From an uncultured Spirochaetales bacterium (GTDB lineage: Bacteria > Spirochaetota > Spirochaetia > Sphaerochaetales > Sphaerochaetaceae), in the NCBI GenBank assembly GCA_949283305.1, contig CASDRU010000006.1, positions 124,001 through 188,000 on the forward strand: a DNA stretch of 64,000 nt. The letters run 5' to 3'. Positions 26,011 through 34,657 of the stretch are shown here, in pieces. Numbering within the stretch: the stretch's first letter is position 1; each line of letters starts with the position of its first letter. A program made the position numbers and the translations under genes. Under the pieces are notes generated by a model. It worked only from the letters and a program-made list of their open reading frames with translations, did not search any database and was not told the origin of the DNA.

Positions 26011-28350
26011 TTATATATCAAGATCAAGAGCAACGTAGGTCTTTCCCATTCCTCCGTCCTCCGGACGCGCAAAGTAATATGAAGAGACATGGGGATTCTT
26101 CTTCAGCTCTTCATGAAGACCTCTCATGAGTATTCCGTCCCCAAAGCCGTGTATTATCGAGAATGTCGATACATTTGAATAGAGGGCAGCTTCTATCTGC
26201 TCATCAAGCCTTTCCTTTGCCTCTGCAAGGCTGAGTCCCCTGTAATCAACGACATAGGAAGCATTCTTCTTTTCTACAGCAAAGCTGACGCTTGTGCTCT
26301 TTTCCTGGTTTCTTCTTGTCAAGAGAGATGAGGAGAGCGTGAGCTTGAGTCCGTTTTCAAGTGCAATCTGATACTGGTTCTTCCTCACTTTCTTTATTAT
26401 CTTTCCCTTGCTTCTGCTCTCTCCGCAGAATACAGGCTCGCCTGGGGAGAATATTATCTCTTCTTCCGCCTCCTCCCTCTCTTTTCTCTTTTTCTCAACG
26501 CTTGATGAAACCTTTTCCTTCTCCTCATCAAGTGATGAGATGAAATCTTTGACGCTTTTTATCTTTTCTTTATCAAGCTCTCCTGTCCTTATTTCCATAA
26601 CAAGGCGCTCAAGCTTTCTCTTGATTTCATCAGTAAGCCTGTTCAGCTCCTTCAATCCCTCCTTTTCAAGGGAATAGGAAATATCATCATTTTCCTTTAT
26701 CTTCTTTTCCAGAGCCTCTTTCTTGAATTTCAGCGTTCTTCTTTCATTCTCTGCCTGGCTTATCTTCTTATCAAGACTCCTTGATTTTGAAATAAGCGAA
26801 TTGATCAGCGACACGCTTTCTGCACTGTTGTCTTTAAGCAGCTCCTCTGCTTTTTTGATTATCTCATTATTTATTCCTGCCCTGCGGGCTGCTGAAAGAG
26901 CATGGCTGTCTCCAGGAAGGCCTGCAATGATCTTATAAAGGCTAACTCCGCTTTTATCGTCAAATGCAAGGGATGCGTTTATTATATCCTCTGAGACATA
27001 TGCATAGTTCTTTACATCTGAGTAATGGCTGGAAATAAGAGTAAGACGGGCTTTTCTTTTCAGATATTCGAGCGTTGCAATGCTGAATGCAGAGCCCTCT
27101 TTCGGGTCCGTGCCGCTTCCCAGCTCATCAAGGAGCACAAGACAATTCTTGTCAGCCTTCTCTGTTATGTACCTTATGTTCTTCAGATGTGCTGAGAATG
27201 TGGATGCATCAGAAAGTATGTCCTGATTATCTCCGATGTCTGCAAGAAAGAATGAGAAAAGAGGAAGCTTCGATTTCCCGCTTGCAGGAATATATGTTGA
27301 AATCTGATTTATCGCAGCAAGAAGGGCTATTGTCTTCATGCTTACTGTCTTTCCTCCTGCATTGGCACCTGAAAAGACAATGGCCTTTGTTTTCTCCTCA
27401 AGTGTTATCGATATTGGAACAGCCTTTTCATATAAAAGAGGATGACGGGCCTCGATTAGAGAAAGCGTGTTTGAAATCTCGACATGCTCTGCCCTGTTCT
27501 TCTTTATCCAGAGACTGAATGTATAGAAGAAGTCAAAGGACTTTACTTCATCAACCTTCTTCTCAATGTATGGTGAAATATATCTCAGACGCTCAGAAAG
27601 CTCATGCTTTATTTTCATTATCTCAGCTCTGAGCCTGTCCTCAGCAAGAAAGACGCTGTTATTGAGATCAACCAGAGCAAAGGGCTCAGCATAAAGAGTC
27701 TGCCCAGATGATGAAGAGCTATGGATATAGCTTTTTATCTGGGCTTTCTTTTCAGCTCTGATTGGAATCAGGAGCCTCTGGTCACGGAATGATGGATTCT
27801 CGCTCATGACAAGCTCTGCATTCTCTTTCATGAAGGAAAGAGTATAGCGGCTTCTTTCATCCTTCTTCTTCTCTATTTCCTTAATAAGAGGATAAATCCT
27901 CGGATGAGAAAGATTGACTCCTCCCTGGCTGTCAAGGTATGAAAATACATCGCGCACAAAAAGCTCATCATTCTCATCAGGCGTAAATTCATCAGAAAGG
28001 AACCTCCTGCTTTTGAAATAGGATGATAGGAAGAGTGCAGCGCTGTAGATATCCGGGGCATCAATATCCTGATGGCTTATCCTGATGTTCCTCAGTATCG
28101 GAGAAACTGAGGGAAAAGGATCCAGATCGGCTTCTCCCCCTTCAAGGCGTGAAAGGAAGAACTCAAAGGAGGATCTTCTTTTCTCCAGCTCCTCTTTGTC
28201 TGCTGTAACGAGATCTGTGTTTATATAGCTTTCGCTTTCAGGAAAAAGCATGTTCTTCTTTACATCGTCAAGGACCTTGTCAATTTCAATAAGAATAAGT
28301 CCTTTTTTATCACTTCTGCCTTTCATAAATGACATGGAGGGGGAAACCAT
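26011..28350 (-). CDS. mutS2: MutS2, with an altered start after IscB insertion
   Basis: MutS2-family ATPase involved in recombination control or ribosome rescue. The core is intact: clamp helices, Walker A GANAGGKT, Walker B LVLLDELGSGTD, a charged coiled-coil, and a C-terminal Smr domain (VDYRGLSLAEAK, IIHGFGDG, with EDGGMGKT at the end). The open frame continues upstream to 28830, but that part is an out-of-frame reading of iscB. Possible starts are ATG at 28350, 28335 and 28326. The first forms TGATG with the iscB stop and has AGGA eight bases before it. Family members normally have an N-terminal helix near IEIDKVLDDV, so little if any native coding sequence appears lost. The element probably supplies the start. 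Confidence 0.88.
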   Translation of the reverse strand: MVSPSMSFMKGRSDKKGLILIEIDKVLDDVKKNMLFPESESYINTDLVTADKEELEKRRSSFEFFLSRLEGGEADLDPFPSVSPILRNIRISHQDIDAPDIYSAALFLSSYFKSRRFLSDEFTPDENDELFVRDVFSYLDSQGGVNLSHPRIYPLIKEIEKKKDERSRYTLSFMKENAELVMSENPSFRDQRLLIPIRAEKKAQIKSYIHSSSSSGQTLYAEPFALVDLNNSVFLAEDRLRAEIMKIKHELSERLRYISPYIEKKVDEVKSFDFFYTFSLWIKKNRAEHVEISNTLSLIEARHPLLYEKAVPISITLEEKTKAIVFSGANAGGKTVSMKTIALLAAINQISTYIPASGKSKLPLFSFFLADIGDNQDILSDASTFSAHLKNIRYITEKADKNCLVLLDELGSGTDPKEGSAFSIATLEYLKRKARLTLISSHYSDVKNYAYVSEDIINASLAFDDKSGVSLYKIIAGLPGDSHALSAARRAGINNEIIKKAEELLKDNSAESVSLINSLISKSRSLDKKISQAENERRTLKFKKEALEKKIKENDDISYSLEKEGLKELNRLTDEIKRKLERLVMEIRTGELDKEKIKSVKDFISSLDEEKEKVSSSVEKKRKEREEAEEEIIFSPGEPVFCGESRSKGKIIKKVRKNQYQIALENGLKLTLSSSLLTRRNQEKSTSVSFAVEKKNASYVVDYRGLSLAEAKERLDEQIEAALYSNVSTFSIIHGFGDGILMRGLHEELKKNPHVSSYYFARPEDGGMGKTYVALDLDI

Positions 28351-28367
28351 CAGGCTTGTCCTGATGG
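28347..28367 (-). repeat. Right-end palindrome of the IscB element
   Basis: A perfect 8-bp hairpin (CCATCAGG, loop CTTGT, CCTGATGG) that contains the iscB stop codon and the first mutS2 ATG. Such subterminal hairpins are the recognition structures of IS200/IS605 transposases. Confidence 0.7.
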
Positions 28368-29609
28368 AGGAACCTCCACAACCTCCTTGTAGATCAGATT
28401 GGTATTCGCACGCTCGACGAGCGTCAGATGCCTGTAGTGTATTCCCGCATGGATCCTTGTCCCGTCCAGGCGCCGGATGTCGAAGTAGCCAGATCTCCTC
28501 CTTCCATGTATGTAACACAGCTGCCCGGCGTACCTGACCTTGTCGTTCAGGCCGAACCCTGCGACCTTCCTCGCCGCCTGGTTCGCCTTCCTCACGCCCT
28601 TCTTCAGTATCGTGTCCTTGTGGATCTTCCTGTTGTGGCTCCTCCGTGCGACGACATGCCAGAGGACTCCGTCGCTCTGGGCTGTGGCGTTCCCGCTTAT
28701 GACCCTCGCATCGATGGAGTGCCGCTTCTCGAGGCCAAGGCTGTTTCTCTCGTGATTCGTGACGTAGCCGTAGGTCTCCTCCACCGGAATGTCTGGATGG
28801 GCCTTCCTCACCCTGTCCAGAAGGATCCATCTCATAGTTGACATCTCCGTCGCCGCCTTGAAGCCTGGATCCTCCGACAATGTGACCATGTCCTTCTTCC
28901 CCTCATGCCAGGCCCTGTGGCACTCGTAGCACAAGGTGACGAGGTTGTCCGGCCTGTCGGAGCCACCATCCTTCCTCTGCCTGATGTGGTGCACCTCAAG
29001 ATGGTCCCTCGAGCCGCAGCTCCTGCATCTGAAGCCGTCTCTGGCCCTCACATAGGCCTTGATGTTCTCGTAGCCCAGCTGCTCCCCCTGCTGGTACTGT
29101 TTCCCTTCGACTTCAGGATCCCTGATCTTCTGGATGTCAAAGGATGCGCTCTCGATGACTATCCTCGAGACGGGCAGGATGGAGCACACCTTGTCGATGA
29201 CGTTCTCATGGGTTCTGACCTTCGTCTCCATCGTAGGGGTGAGCCAGCCCTTGGAACGCTTTCTGTTGTTACTCCGCTGTTCCCTGTAACGGGTCTTGCG
29301 GTTCCGTCTGCCACTCCGCTTGGACCGCCTCTCCTCCATGTTCTGAGGAACGTCGTTCCTGACCTCGACCTCGGCCTCGAGGAGCACCCTGTCTTCCGTA
29401 GTAACGCTGACTCCAATCACGGAGGAGCCTGCATCGACTCCAAGCGTGACGGACTCGGTGTTGACCTCTCCCTCAACGAGGAAGGTGAGACGTATGATGA
29501 ATGGAGTCCTCCTCACCACCTTCGCCTTCCCGCTCTCAATCAGATGCCTTGCCTTGGCCTCGGTGCATGGCATGAGGGGAGAGCCGTCGCTGTTGAGTAC
29601 GTATACCAT
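28350..29609 (-). CDS. iscB: IscB RNA-guided nuclease
   Basis: A 419-aa OMEGA nuclease, ancestral to Cas9. Visible in order: PLMP motif (PLMPC, 11-15); RuvC-I with D59 (LGVDAGSS); arginine-rich bridge helix (about 92-120); RuvC-II with E153 (VIESASFD); HNH domain with zinc cysteines 195, 198, 227 and 230 and catalytic H207-H208 (EVHHIR), N222 and H231; RuvC-III with H297 and D300 (RHSIDARV); and a C-terminal RNA/TAM-binding part. All catalytic residues are intact, so it is probably active. The start at 29609 has AAGGAGG nine bases upstream. Its GC-rich composition and rare-codon look differ from neighbouring genes, indicating transfer. Confidence 0.93.
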   Translation of the reverse strand: MVYVLNSDGSPLMPCTEAKARHLIESGKAKVVRRTPFIIRLTFLVEGEVNTESVTLGVDAGSSVIGVSVTTEDRVLLEAEVEVRNDVPQNMEERRSKRSGRRNRKTRYREQRSNNRKRSKGWLTPTMETKVRTHENVIDKVCSILPVSRIVIESASFDIQKIRDPEVEGKQYQQGEQLGYENIKAYVRARDGFRCRSCGSRDHLEVHHIRQRKDGGSDRPDNLVTLCYECHRAWHEGKKDMVTLSEDPGFKAATEMSTMRWILLDRVRKAHPDIPVEETYGYVTNHERNSLGLEKRHSIDARVISGNATAQSDGVLWHVVARRSHNRKIHKDTILKKGVRKANQAARKVAGFGLNDKVRYAGQLCYIHGRRRSGYFDIRRLDGTRIHAGIHYRHLTLVERANTNLIYKEVVEVPPSGQA

Positions 29610-29624
29610 GTCGTCATGCCTCCT

Positions 29625-29928
29625 TGCCGGCGGGTCTCAGGGGGGATGTTCCAATCCTCCGCTCCAGACGCCCCTGATGCGCGTCTGGAGGAGGATGCGG
29701 AAATGTCGCCTTCTCGGCCGGCTTTCCGCTGCCGTCACGGAGTCTCTCTCTCCGTAGCCCTTCGCCCATGTTGGAGGGGGTTTGTCGTGCATGGCGCCGT
29801 CCCTACCTGACAGGACTTTTGACCATGCACCGCAGAAGCAGTGGACTAGAGCCACATCCACTGGTGCCTATGTATTCCCGACCAACGTAGTTCAGAGGCC
29901 GAAGCCTCATCACTGGGGCTAGTCAACG
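29625..29928 (-). ncRNA. Candidate omega RNA (HEARO RNA) upstream of iscB
   Basis: The 300-base non-coding stretch before iscB is strongly structured on the minus strand: GAGGC-TTCG-GCCTC (29908-29895); an 8-bp GTGCATGG/CCATGCAC pairing; ACGGAG/CTCCGT; and a 10-bp CTCCAGACGC/GCGTCTGGAG stem (29690-29681 with 29671-29662). IscB guide RNAs are encoded directly upstream of the ORF, as here. The exact ends and the guide segment, expected at the 5' side near the left end of the element, are not determined. Confidence 0.7.
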
Positions 29929-30894
29929 TCAGGCATCCGGAGTCTCCTCCTCATGCCTGCAGCCTCGTGCTGCAGGTCGTTGACTTGCCTTCTTTCTCAT
30001 ATAGCCAGGTCTTCCTTCAAAGAGGGATTCAAGAATCCTTAAATAGCTCTCATAACGCTCTTGTGAAACAATATTCTTATCAATAAGGTCTGGTACAGCA
30101 CATCCATCCTCCCCGTAGTGCAGGCAGGAAGAGTAAAGGCAGTCTGCAGCTTTAAGTTCTGGAAAGCTTTCCTTTACAAGGCTTTCATCCTCAAGAGGAA
30201 CAAGAATCTCCCTTACTCCCGGTGTGTCTATTATGTTGAACTCCTCTCCGTAGAAGAAAGTGGAAGAAGTTGTTGTATGACGACCTCTGTCATATTTGCT
30301 TACTATTTCCCCTGTCTTCTCATTCAGTGATAAGAGCGCGTTCACTATGCTGCTCTTGCCGCATCCGCTCTGGCCTACAAAAGCACTTGTCTTTCCTTTA
30401 AGAAGCTCAATCAGTGCATCCAGCCTTTTTTCCTTTGCGCTGATTGTTATGCATTTAAATCCAAGAGCGTTGTAGAGCTCGCACCATGATGAGACAAGAG
30501 GAGAAACTTCAAGATCATCCTTATTGATTGCAATTACGATCTCAGCATTTCTTGCACAGCATATCGCCCTGTCAATAAAACGCGGGCGGAACGGAGGATT
30601 TGATACTGTTGAGACAATGACAACCTGATCCATGTTCGCGCATATTGTCTGGTTTATAAGTTTCTTCACATTCCAGCGCGTGAAGCTTGATAATCTCTCC
30701 TCCCTCTCAGTGATCATGCTGTCTCCCTGAGTGTTTGGAATATATGAAACGATGTCCCCTACAACAAGAGGATTATATTCACCCTTAACAGAATCAAGCA
30801 CCTTCCCTTTTATCCTCGCCTGGCATAAAGATGAGTCTAAAAGGGAAGAAAGAGTGTAAATATTGTTAGCGCTTTTTATTATTCTGCCTTTCAC
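29929..30894 (-). CDS. rsgA: RsgA, ribosome small-subunit maturation GTPase, with an element-derived tail
   Basis: Circularly permuted GTPase checking late 30S assembly. Domains: N-terminal OB-fold (1-70); G4 NKDD (124-127); G1 GQSGCGKSS (174-182); the G2-like RGRHTTT; G3 DTPG (223-226); and a zinc site with C252, C257, H259 and C265. The 321-aa protein seems complete to about residue 299. The final 20 or so residues (from RKKASQ on) are read from the IscB element's left end and include its palindrome. The start is GTG at 30894 with no Shine-Dalgarno; TATCCT lies seven bases upstream (possible leaderless start, with TTGTAT as -35). Confidence 0.92.
   Translation of the reverse strand: MKGRIIKSANNIYTLSSLLDSSLCQARIKGKVLDSVKGEYNPLVVGDIVSYIPNTQGDSMITEREERLSSFTRWNVKKLINQTICANMDQVVIVSTVSNPPFRPRFIDRAICCARNAEIVIAINKDDLEVSPLVSSWCELYNALGFKCITISAKEKRLDALIELLKGKTSAFVGQSGCGKSSIVNALLSLNEKTGEIVSKYDRGRHTTTSSTFFYGEEFNIIDTPGVREILVPLEDESLVKESFPELKAADCLYSSCLHYGEDGCAVPDLIDKNIVSQERYESYLRILESLFEGRPGYMRKKASQRPAARGCRHEEETPDA
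29955..29975 (-). repeat. Left-end palindrome of the IscB element
   Basis: A perfect 8-bp hairpin, CCTGCAGC and GCTGCAGG with a five-base loop, inside the last codons of rsgA. It pairs in type and size with the right-end hairpin at 28347-28367. Confidence 0.6.
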
Positions 30895-30948
30895 GGGAAA
30901 AAGGATATCAGCAAAGGACTCTTAATACAAGAAAAAAAGATTATCTAA

Positions 30949-30985
30949 AAAAAAGAGAGGGATTCAGCAGGCTGAGCTGAATCCC
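30949..30985 (-). terminator. Rho-independent terminator after the 371-aa membrane protein gene
   Basis: A perfect 10-bp stem (GGGATTCAGC, 30959-30968, with 30976-30985), seven-base loop, then a T-rich run on the minus strand (30958-30949). Confidence 0.88.
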
Positions 30986-31016
30986 AGGACAGGCGGATAT
31001 TATTATTAATTCTCAT

Positions 31017-32132
31017 TCAGTCTCTTTGCTGCTGTTCCACATCGAGAATCTCATCTTCTGAGCTTTCTCCTTTATCCTGCTTTTTTTCACCTTCATCAAT
31101 ATTATCTGAAACAGAAGAAACGGTATTCAGATCTGATTGCACATCAGATTTTTCTGCTACAACAGGCTGTTCAATCTTCTCAGCCACATACACTTTCTTT
31201 GACTTTGCATAGATGATGGAAGTGATGACAAGAAGAAGAGGAGAAAACAGAGTGACATAATACATCGGATAATCATTGAAACTTAAAATGATGCTATTGG
31301 TATAGTAAAAAGCAAAGCTGAATACATCAAATACAGTAAAAAAAAGAGCATCGAAATTAAACCTAAATGAATAAATATAGAACTGAAGTATGGCCCAGGC
31401 AGAAAGAAAGAATACAAGAACTGATGAAATTACGCACACTGATCTCTTTCTAATAAAGCATAGCGCGATAAGGAAAACCGGAAGGAAGGCAGAAATAAAT
31501 GCACTTGCATAGATATTTCCTGTATTGATGGCAAAATCAAACCAGTCAATAAGGCCAGTTATTGTGAAACCATCTATGATCAGGTAGAGATAGACGCAGG
31601 CAACAGCAAGAGCACTGATTATGAAAAGAACCCTTGGCCAGCGGATAATCTCCTTTCTCTTCTTACTTGCAGTCTGAAAAGAAGGAGTAGCTGAAGGAGT
31701 ATCTTTCTTTTCCTCAACGCTTACACTTTGCACTTTTTCAGCTACTTCAATATTTTCACTCTGTGAATTTTCAGCTTTTTTCTCTCTGGCCAGCTCGCTT
31801 TCCTTCCTTATCTTCCATATCTCTGATTTTCTTTTTATGACCATATTCGTCTCAGCAGATACAGCCATGAAGAAAGAAAGGAGCATGATAAGGAATGCTG
31901 TAAAGGTAAAGAAGATGTTCCATCCTGCATTATTCATAAAGAAAATAAGAGCAAAGACAGATGCAAATACAGAATAGACAGTCTTGCTCTTAAGTGCAAT
32001 TGTCAATATGGAGAACAATATGATCAGAAGAGGAAATATATTGTCCATCAGACTGATTGAATAAAAAAGAAAATAATCAGAAATGGGAAAAAGAGAGGAA
32101 AGTATGATGATTATTATTGCAAGAGCGTTCAT
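31017..32132 (-). CDS. Multi-pass membrane protein of unknown function (371 aa)
   Basis: Family not recognised. Three to four hydrophobic segments fill residues 1-95. A charged Lys/Glu/Ser linker (about 100-165) follows, then a second block of five or so helices (about 168-325) rich in Phe and Tyr, and an acidic tail ending in EDEILDVEQQQ. There is no signal cleavage site. It overlaps the 99-aa gene upstream by four bases and ends at a strong terminator, so the two genes form a unit. Confidence 0.72.
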   Translation of the reverse strand: MNALAIIIIILSSLFPISDYFLFYSISLMDNIFPLLIILFSILTIALKSKTVYSVFASVFALIFFMNNAGWNIFFTFTAFLIMLLSFFMAVSAETNMVIKRKSEIWKIRKESELAREKKAENSQSENIEVAEKVQSVSVEEKKDTPSATPSFQTASKKRKEIIRWPRVLFIISALAVACVYLYLIIDGFTITGLIDWFDFAINTGNIYASAFISAFLPVFLIALCFIRKRSVCVISSVLVFFLSAWAILQFYIYSFRFNFDALFFTVFDVFSFAFYYTNSIILSFNDYPMYYVTLFSPLLLVITSIIYAKSKKVYVAEKIEQPVVAEKSDVQSDLNTVSSVSDNIDEGEKKQDKGESSEDEILDVEQQQRD

Positions 32133-32428
32133 ATAAGCATCTCCTTTTTCTTGTTTCTCGCCTCACCTATTATCATGAGAATTGAGAAGATGAGGACAAT
32201 AAACATCAAAAGAGTGTTGATGATTCCGAAATTGAGAAAGAGTGAGAATATCGAGAAAAATAAAATGAAGATTCCGATACTAACCCTGCCCTGGCGGGAA
32301 AGAGATGCAATTGATGAGATAAAGAGCATCAAAGCAAGAAGGATGCTCGAGCCATCAAAGGAAATTAGAGAAAAAAGAAAACTCAGTATTGATACAAGCA
32401 ATACAATTATGCCTGAAAAAGTAACCAT
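32129..32428 (-). CDS. Small membrane protein (99 aa)
   Basis: Nearly the whole protein is hydrophobic: four predicted membrane helices with short polar turns (SRQGR, GIINT) and a basic end (ARNKKKE). Its sequence resembles the first part of the downstream 371-aa protein in composition and helix length, so they may be related or form a complex (inference). ATG at 32428 has GGGGAGG four bases upstream. Confidence 0.68.
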   Translation of the reverse strand: MVTFSGIIVLLVSILSFLFSLISFDGSSILLALMLFISSIASLSRQGRVSIGIFILFFSIFSLFLNFGIINTLLMFIVLIFSILMIIGEARNKKKEMLI

Positions 32429-32510
32429 GTAGCCTCCCCGTTTTTCTTTATTCTCATGTCCGAAAAAGAAACAGTCAAGTCAAATACTTCTTGCTTTCCT
32501 TATTTTCCAA

Positions 32511-32516
32511 TATAAT
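32511..32516 (+). promoter_or_regulatory. TATAAT -10 box seven bases before the ATG at 32524
   Basis: TATAAT, then agaaacc, then ATG, with no Shine-Dalgarno; it predicts a leaderless transcript. A -35 is not evident. Confidence 0.55.
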
Positions 32517-32523
32517 AGAAACC

Positions 32524-33117
32524 ATGTTCTCATTTTTCCGATGCAGTGAAAAGAATTGTCCGAGCTTTGCTTTAAAAGGCGGTGAAAAATGCTTTCATCA
32601 CAGCCAGAATAAAAAAAATATGCTTGATCTTCTGCTTTCAGATGCTAAAGAAAACAGGATCATCGAGGATGAGAACCTTGCAAATGTTAGCTTTGACTCT
32701 GTTGATTTCTCATCAATTGACATCATAGGATCGAATTTCTCCTTTTCGACTTTCACTGGCTGCACTTTCTCCTCATCAAGGATTGTCAACTCATTTTTCG
32801 ACTATGCGATATTCAACTCATGCACATTCACCTGTATGGACATAAAGAGCTCTGTCTTTTCAGGCTCAATGCTTTACAAGACCAGGATAACTGACTCTTC
32901 TTTAATTCTCTCATCATTCATGGCAATAGACATGATCGCATCCTCCTTTGTTTCAGATGATCTTTACTTCTCGAATTTCAGTCTTTCAAAGATAATCTCA
33001 TCAGAATTTGAGGACTGTAATTTAAAGCGTGCGAATTTCGCCTCCTCAGTGATCCGCGGGATTTCGTTCCGCTATTCAAACAAGGAGGATTCGTTTTTCA
33101 GGGAGGATATGTTTTGA
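32524..33117 (+). CDS. Pentapeptide-repeat protein with N-terminal Cys/His cluster
   Basis: 197 aa. Residues 1-30 carry a possible metal site (C7, C12, C23, H25, H26). From about residue 55 the chain is built of consecutive A/S-x-F-x-x-type pentapeptides (ANVSF, DSVDF, SSIDI, IGSNF, SFSTF, TGCTF and so on) to about 185, predicting a right-handed quadrilateral beta-helix. Function is unknown; some such proteins mimic DNA, but nothing specific points there. I chose ATG at 32524 rather than 32491. It overlaps the next gene by four bases (TTGA). Confidence 0.82.
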   Translation: MFSFFRCSEKNCPSFALKGGEKCFHHSQNKKNMLDLLLSDAKENRIIEDENLANVSFDSVDFSSIDIIGSNFSFSTFTGCTFSSSRIVNSFFDYAIFNSCTFTCMDIKSSVFSGSMLYKTRITDSSLILSSFMAIDMIASSFVSDDLYFSNFSLSKIISSEFEDCNLKRANFASSVIRGISFRYSNKEDSFFREDMF

Positions 33118-33701
33118 AGATCTTCACATATCTTGACACCCAGAATCTCGTGAATCAGTATCTTGTTGCAACTGAGGATAAAAATGCAATCCTGATTGAT
33201 GCATCAACACTCAATGAGGACATGCTTCATGATATAGAGAAAAACAAGCTTAATGTCTCAAGCATACTCATTACCCACCATCACAGCGCACATACAAAGG
33301 CACTTGAGAAAATACTCAAGATCTATGATGCGGCTGTCTATTCATATTTTCCTTCAATTGACAGTAGATGGACTATAAGGGTAAAGGACTCTGATGTATT
33401 GCATATAGGTAAAAGCGATATAAAATGCATCCATCTTCCAGGACACAGCATCGACAGCATGGCATATCTTATTGACGGCTATGCCCTCTTTACAGGCGAC
33501 AGTCTTGAATGCGGAATGCTTGCTGTGACTAACACGATAACAGAAAAGGAAATCCTTGTGCGCTCGATAAGAGAAAAGGTTTTCTCCCTGGATGACAATA
33601 CCCTGATCTTTCCAGGTCATGGAGCTCTGAGCAAGGTAAGAATTGAAAAGATGTTCAATCAGGACATTCTTGAAGTGAGCGCAAAGATTTTCTCAAACTG
33701 A
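33114..33701 (+). CDS. MBL-fold hydrolase-like protein with an altered metal motif
   Basis: 195 aa, metallo-beta-lactamase fold of the glyoxalase II type: DAS turn, the THHHSAH motif at the metal site, LPGHSIDSMAY, FTGDSL and a final FPGHG. The usual THxHxDH reads T-H-H-H-S-A-H, so the aspartate ligand of the second metal is alanine. The remaining histidines and the GDS aspartate are present. It may bind one metal or act on a different substrate. The start is TTG at 33114, with GGGAGGA just upstream, inside the stop of the pentapeptide gene. Confidence 0.82.
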   Translation: MKIFTYLDTQNLVNQYLVATEDKNAILIDASTLNEDMLHDIEKNKLNVSSILITHHHSAHTKALEKILKIYDAAVYSYFPSIDSRWTIRVKDSDVLHIGKSDIKCIHLPGHSIDSMAYLIDGYALFTGDSLECGMLAVTNTITEKEILVRSIREKVFSLDDNTLIFPGHGALSKVRIEKMFNQDILEVSAKIFSN

Positions 33702-33715
33702 AAACCTTTTCCCCA

Positions 33716-34657
33716 TCAGATAATATCCTTCTCTATGATTTTCAGAGCCTTTTCCTCTGCTCTCTCCCAGGATGGGAACAAGCTTTTGAAGCGAAGAGGA
33801 AAGGATGACTTAAAGCTCATCTTCTCCCCGCTTTTAGGATGCTTTATTTCAAGAAAATATGAATGAAGCATCATCTGATCTCCTTCTTTTGCTTTCCTGT
33901 TATAAAGCACATCTCCTTTAACCGGGTGAGAAATGCTCTTCATGTGGACTCTGATCTGATGCGTCCTTCCTGTATAGATACGCACAAGGACAAGAGTCAT
34001 GTCACTATTTCTCTCTAAAACAGCATAGCTTGTCTTTGCATCTCTTCCCTCATCTTTTGAACAGGTTTCAAAAGTCTTCCTTGCCCTGTTGTTGCGCCTT
34101 ATGTTCTTATCTATCACGCCTCTCTCTGATTCAATGACACCGTCAACTATTGCCAGATAATACTTCTTGTTGCTGTGTTCCTTGAACTGGGCAGAAAGAT
34201 CCTTCAGGCTCTCAGCATTCTTTGCAATCACCAGTGTGCCGCTTGTATCTTTGTCAAGGCGGTGGACTATGCCCGGACGGAGCTCATCGGATGATGAGAA
34301 ATCTTCTCCGTAGCGCGAGATGAGCGCGTTTACAAGTGTTCCATCCCAGTTTCCGTGAGCAGGATGAACAACCATCTTCTCCTCTTTATCTATTACAAGA
34401 ATATCGCTGTCCTCATAGATGACAGAAAGCGGGATGTCCTCTGCAAGAAGACCTGAAAAGAATTCTGTGGAGTACTCAACGGACACCTCATCTCCAGGAC
34501 TTACAATATATGACTTCTTCACATCATTTCCATTGACTTTTATCACAGTATCCTTTCTCGAAAAGACACTGCGTGCGATATTTCGTTCTGTGTTTGCAAC
34601 CTTGTCCACACGGCCTGAAAGACTCGAGACAAAGCTTTCTTTTTCATGCCTAATCAC
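33716..34657 (-). CDS. RluA-family pseudouridine synthase (RluD-like)
   Basis: 313 aa. An N-terminal S4-like RNA-binding segment (about 10-75) is followed by the catalytic domain with HRLDKDTSG, the aspartate-containing signature that forms the covalent intermediate, then RTHQIRVHM and HPVKGD. The length and S4 domain fit RluD, which modifies 23S rRNA helix 69, but RluC cannot be excluded. It overlaps the 107-aa gene by eight bases and is the last gene of the yggS unit. Confidence 0.9.
   Translation of the reverse strand: MIRHEKESFVSSLSGRVDKVANTERNIARSVFSRKDTVIKVNGNDVKKSYIVSPGDEVSVEYSTEFFSGLLAEDIPLSVIYEDSDILVIDKEEKMVVHPAHGNWDGTLVNALISRYGEDFSSSDELRPGIVHRLDKDTSGTLVIAKNAESLKDLSAQFKEHSNKKYYLAIVDGVIESERGVIDKNIRRNNRARKTFETCSKDEGRDAKTSYAVLERNSDMTLVLVRIYTGRTHQIRVHMKSISHPVKGDVLYNRKAKEGDQMMLHSYFLEIKHPKSGEKMSFKSSFPLRFKSLFPSWERAEEKALKIIEKDII

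Larger units (their letters stand above)
28345..29997 (-). mobile_element. IscB-type (OMEGA/HEARO) IS200/IS605-related element without transposase
   Basis: An insertion of about 1.65 kb, visibly GC-richer than its surroundings, containing iscB and its upstream structured RNA but no TnpA, so it would be mobilised in trans. Subterminal perfect palindromes occur at both sides: CCATCAGG/CCTGATGG (28347-28367) on the right end and CCTGCAGC/GCTGCAGG (about 29955-29975) on the left. Ends are approximate. A minus-strand ATGA at 30000-29997 is a candidate target, since I recall HEARO elements favouring ATGA or GTGA. It lies between rsgA and mutS2 and alters both. Confidence 0.78.

Noticed and set aside
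28270-28300. Native mutS2 start at an ATT codon eight bases after AAAGGA
   Set aside because: Spacing is attractive and would give the usual N-terminal helix, but ATT starts are very rare; in-frame ATGs exist upstream.
28351-28830. 155 extra N-terminal codons of the mutS2 frame
   Set aside because: They read iscB in a wrong frame, giving Arg/Glu/Pro-rich nonsense; mutS2 more plausibly starts at or below 28350.
28905-29810. 301-codon plus-strand open frame opposite iscB
   Set aside because: High GC produces long shadow frames; the product has no fold features, while iscB on the other strand has every catalytic motif.
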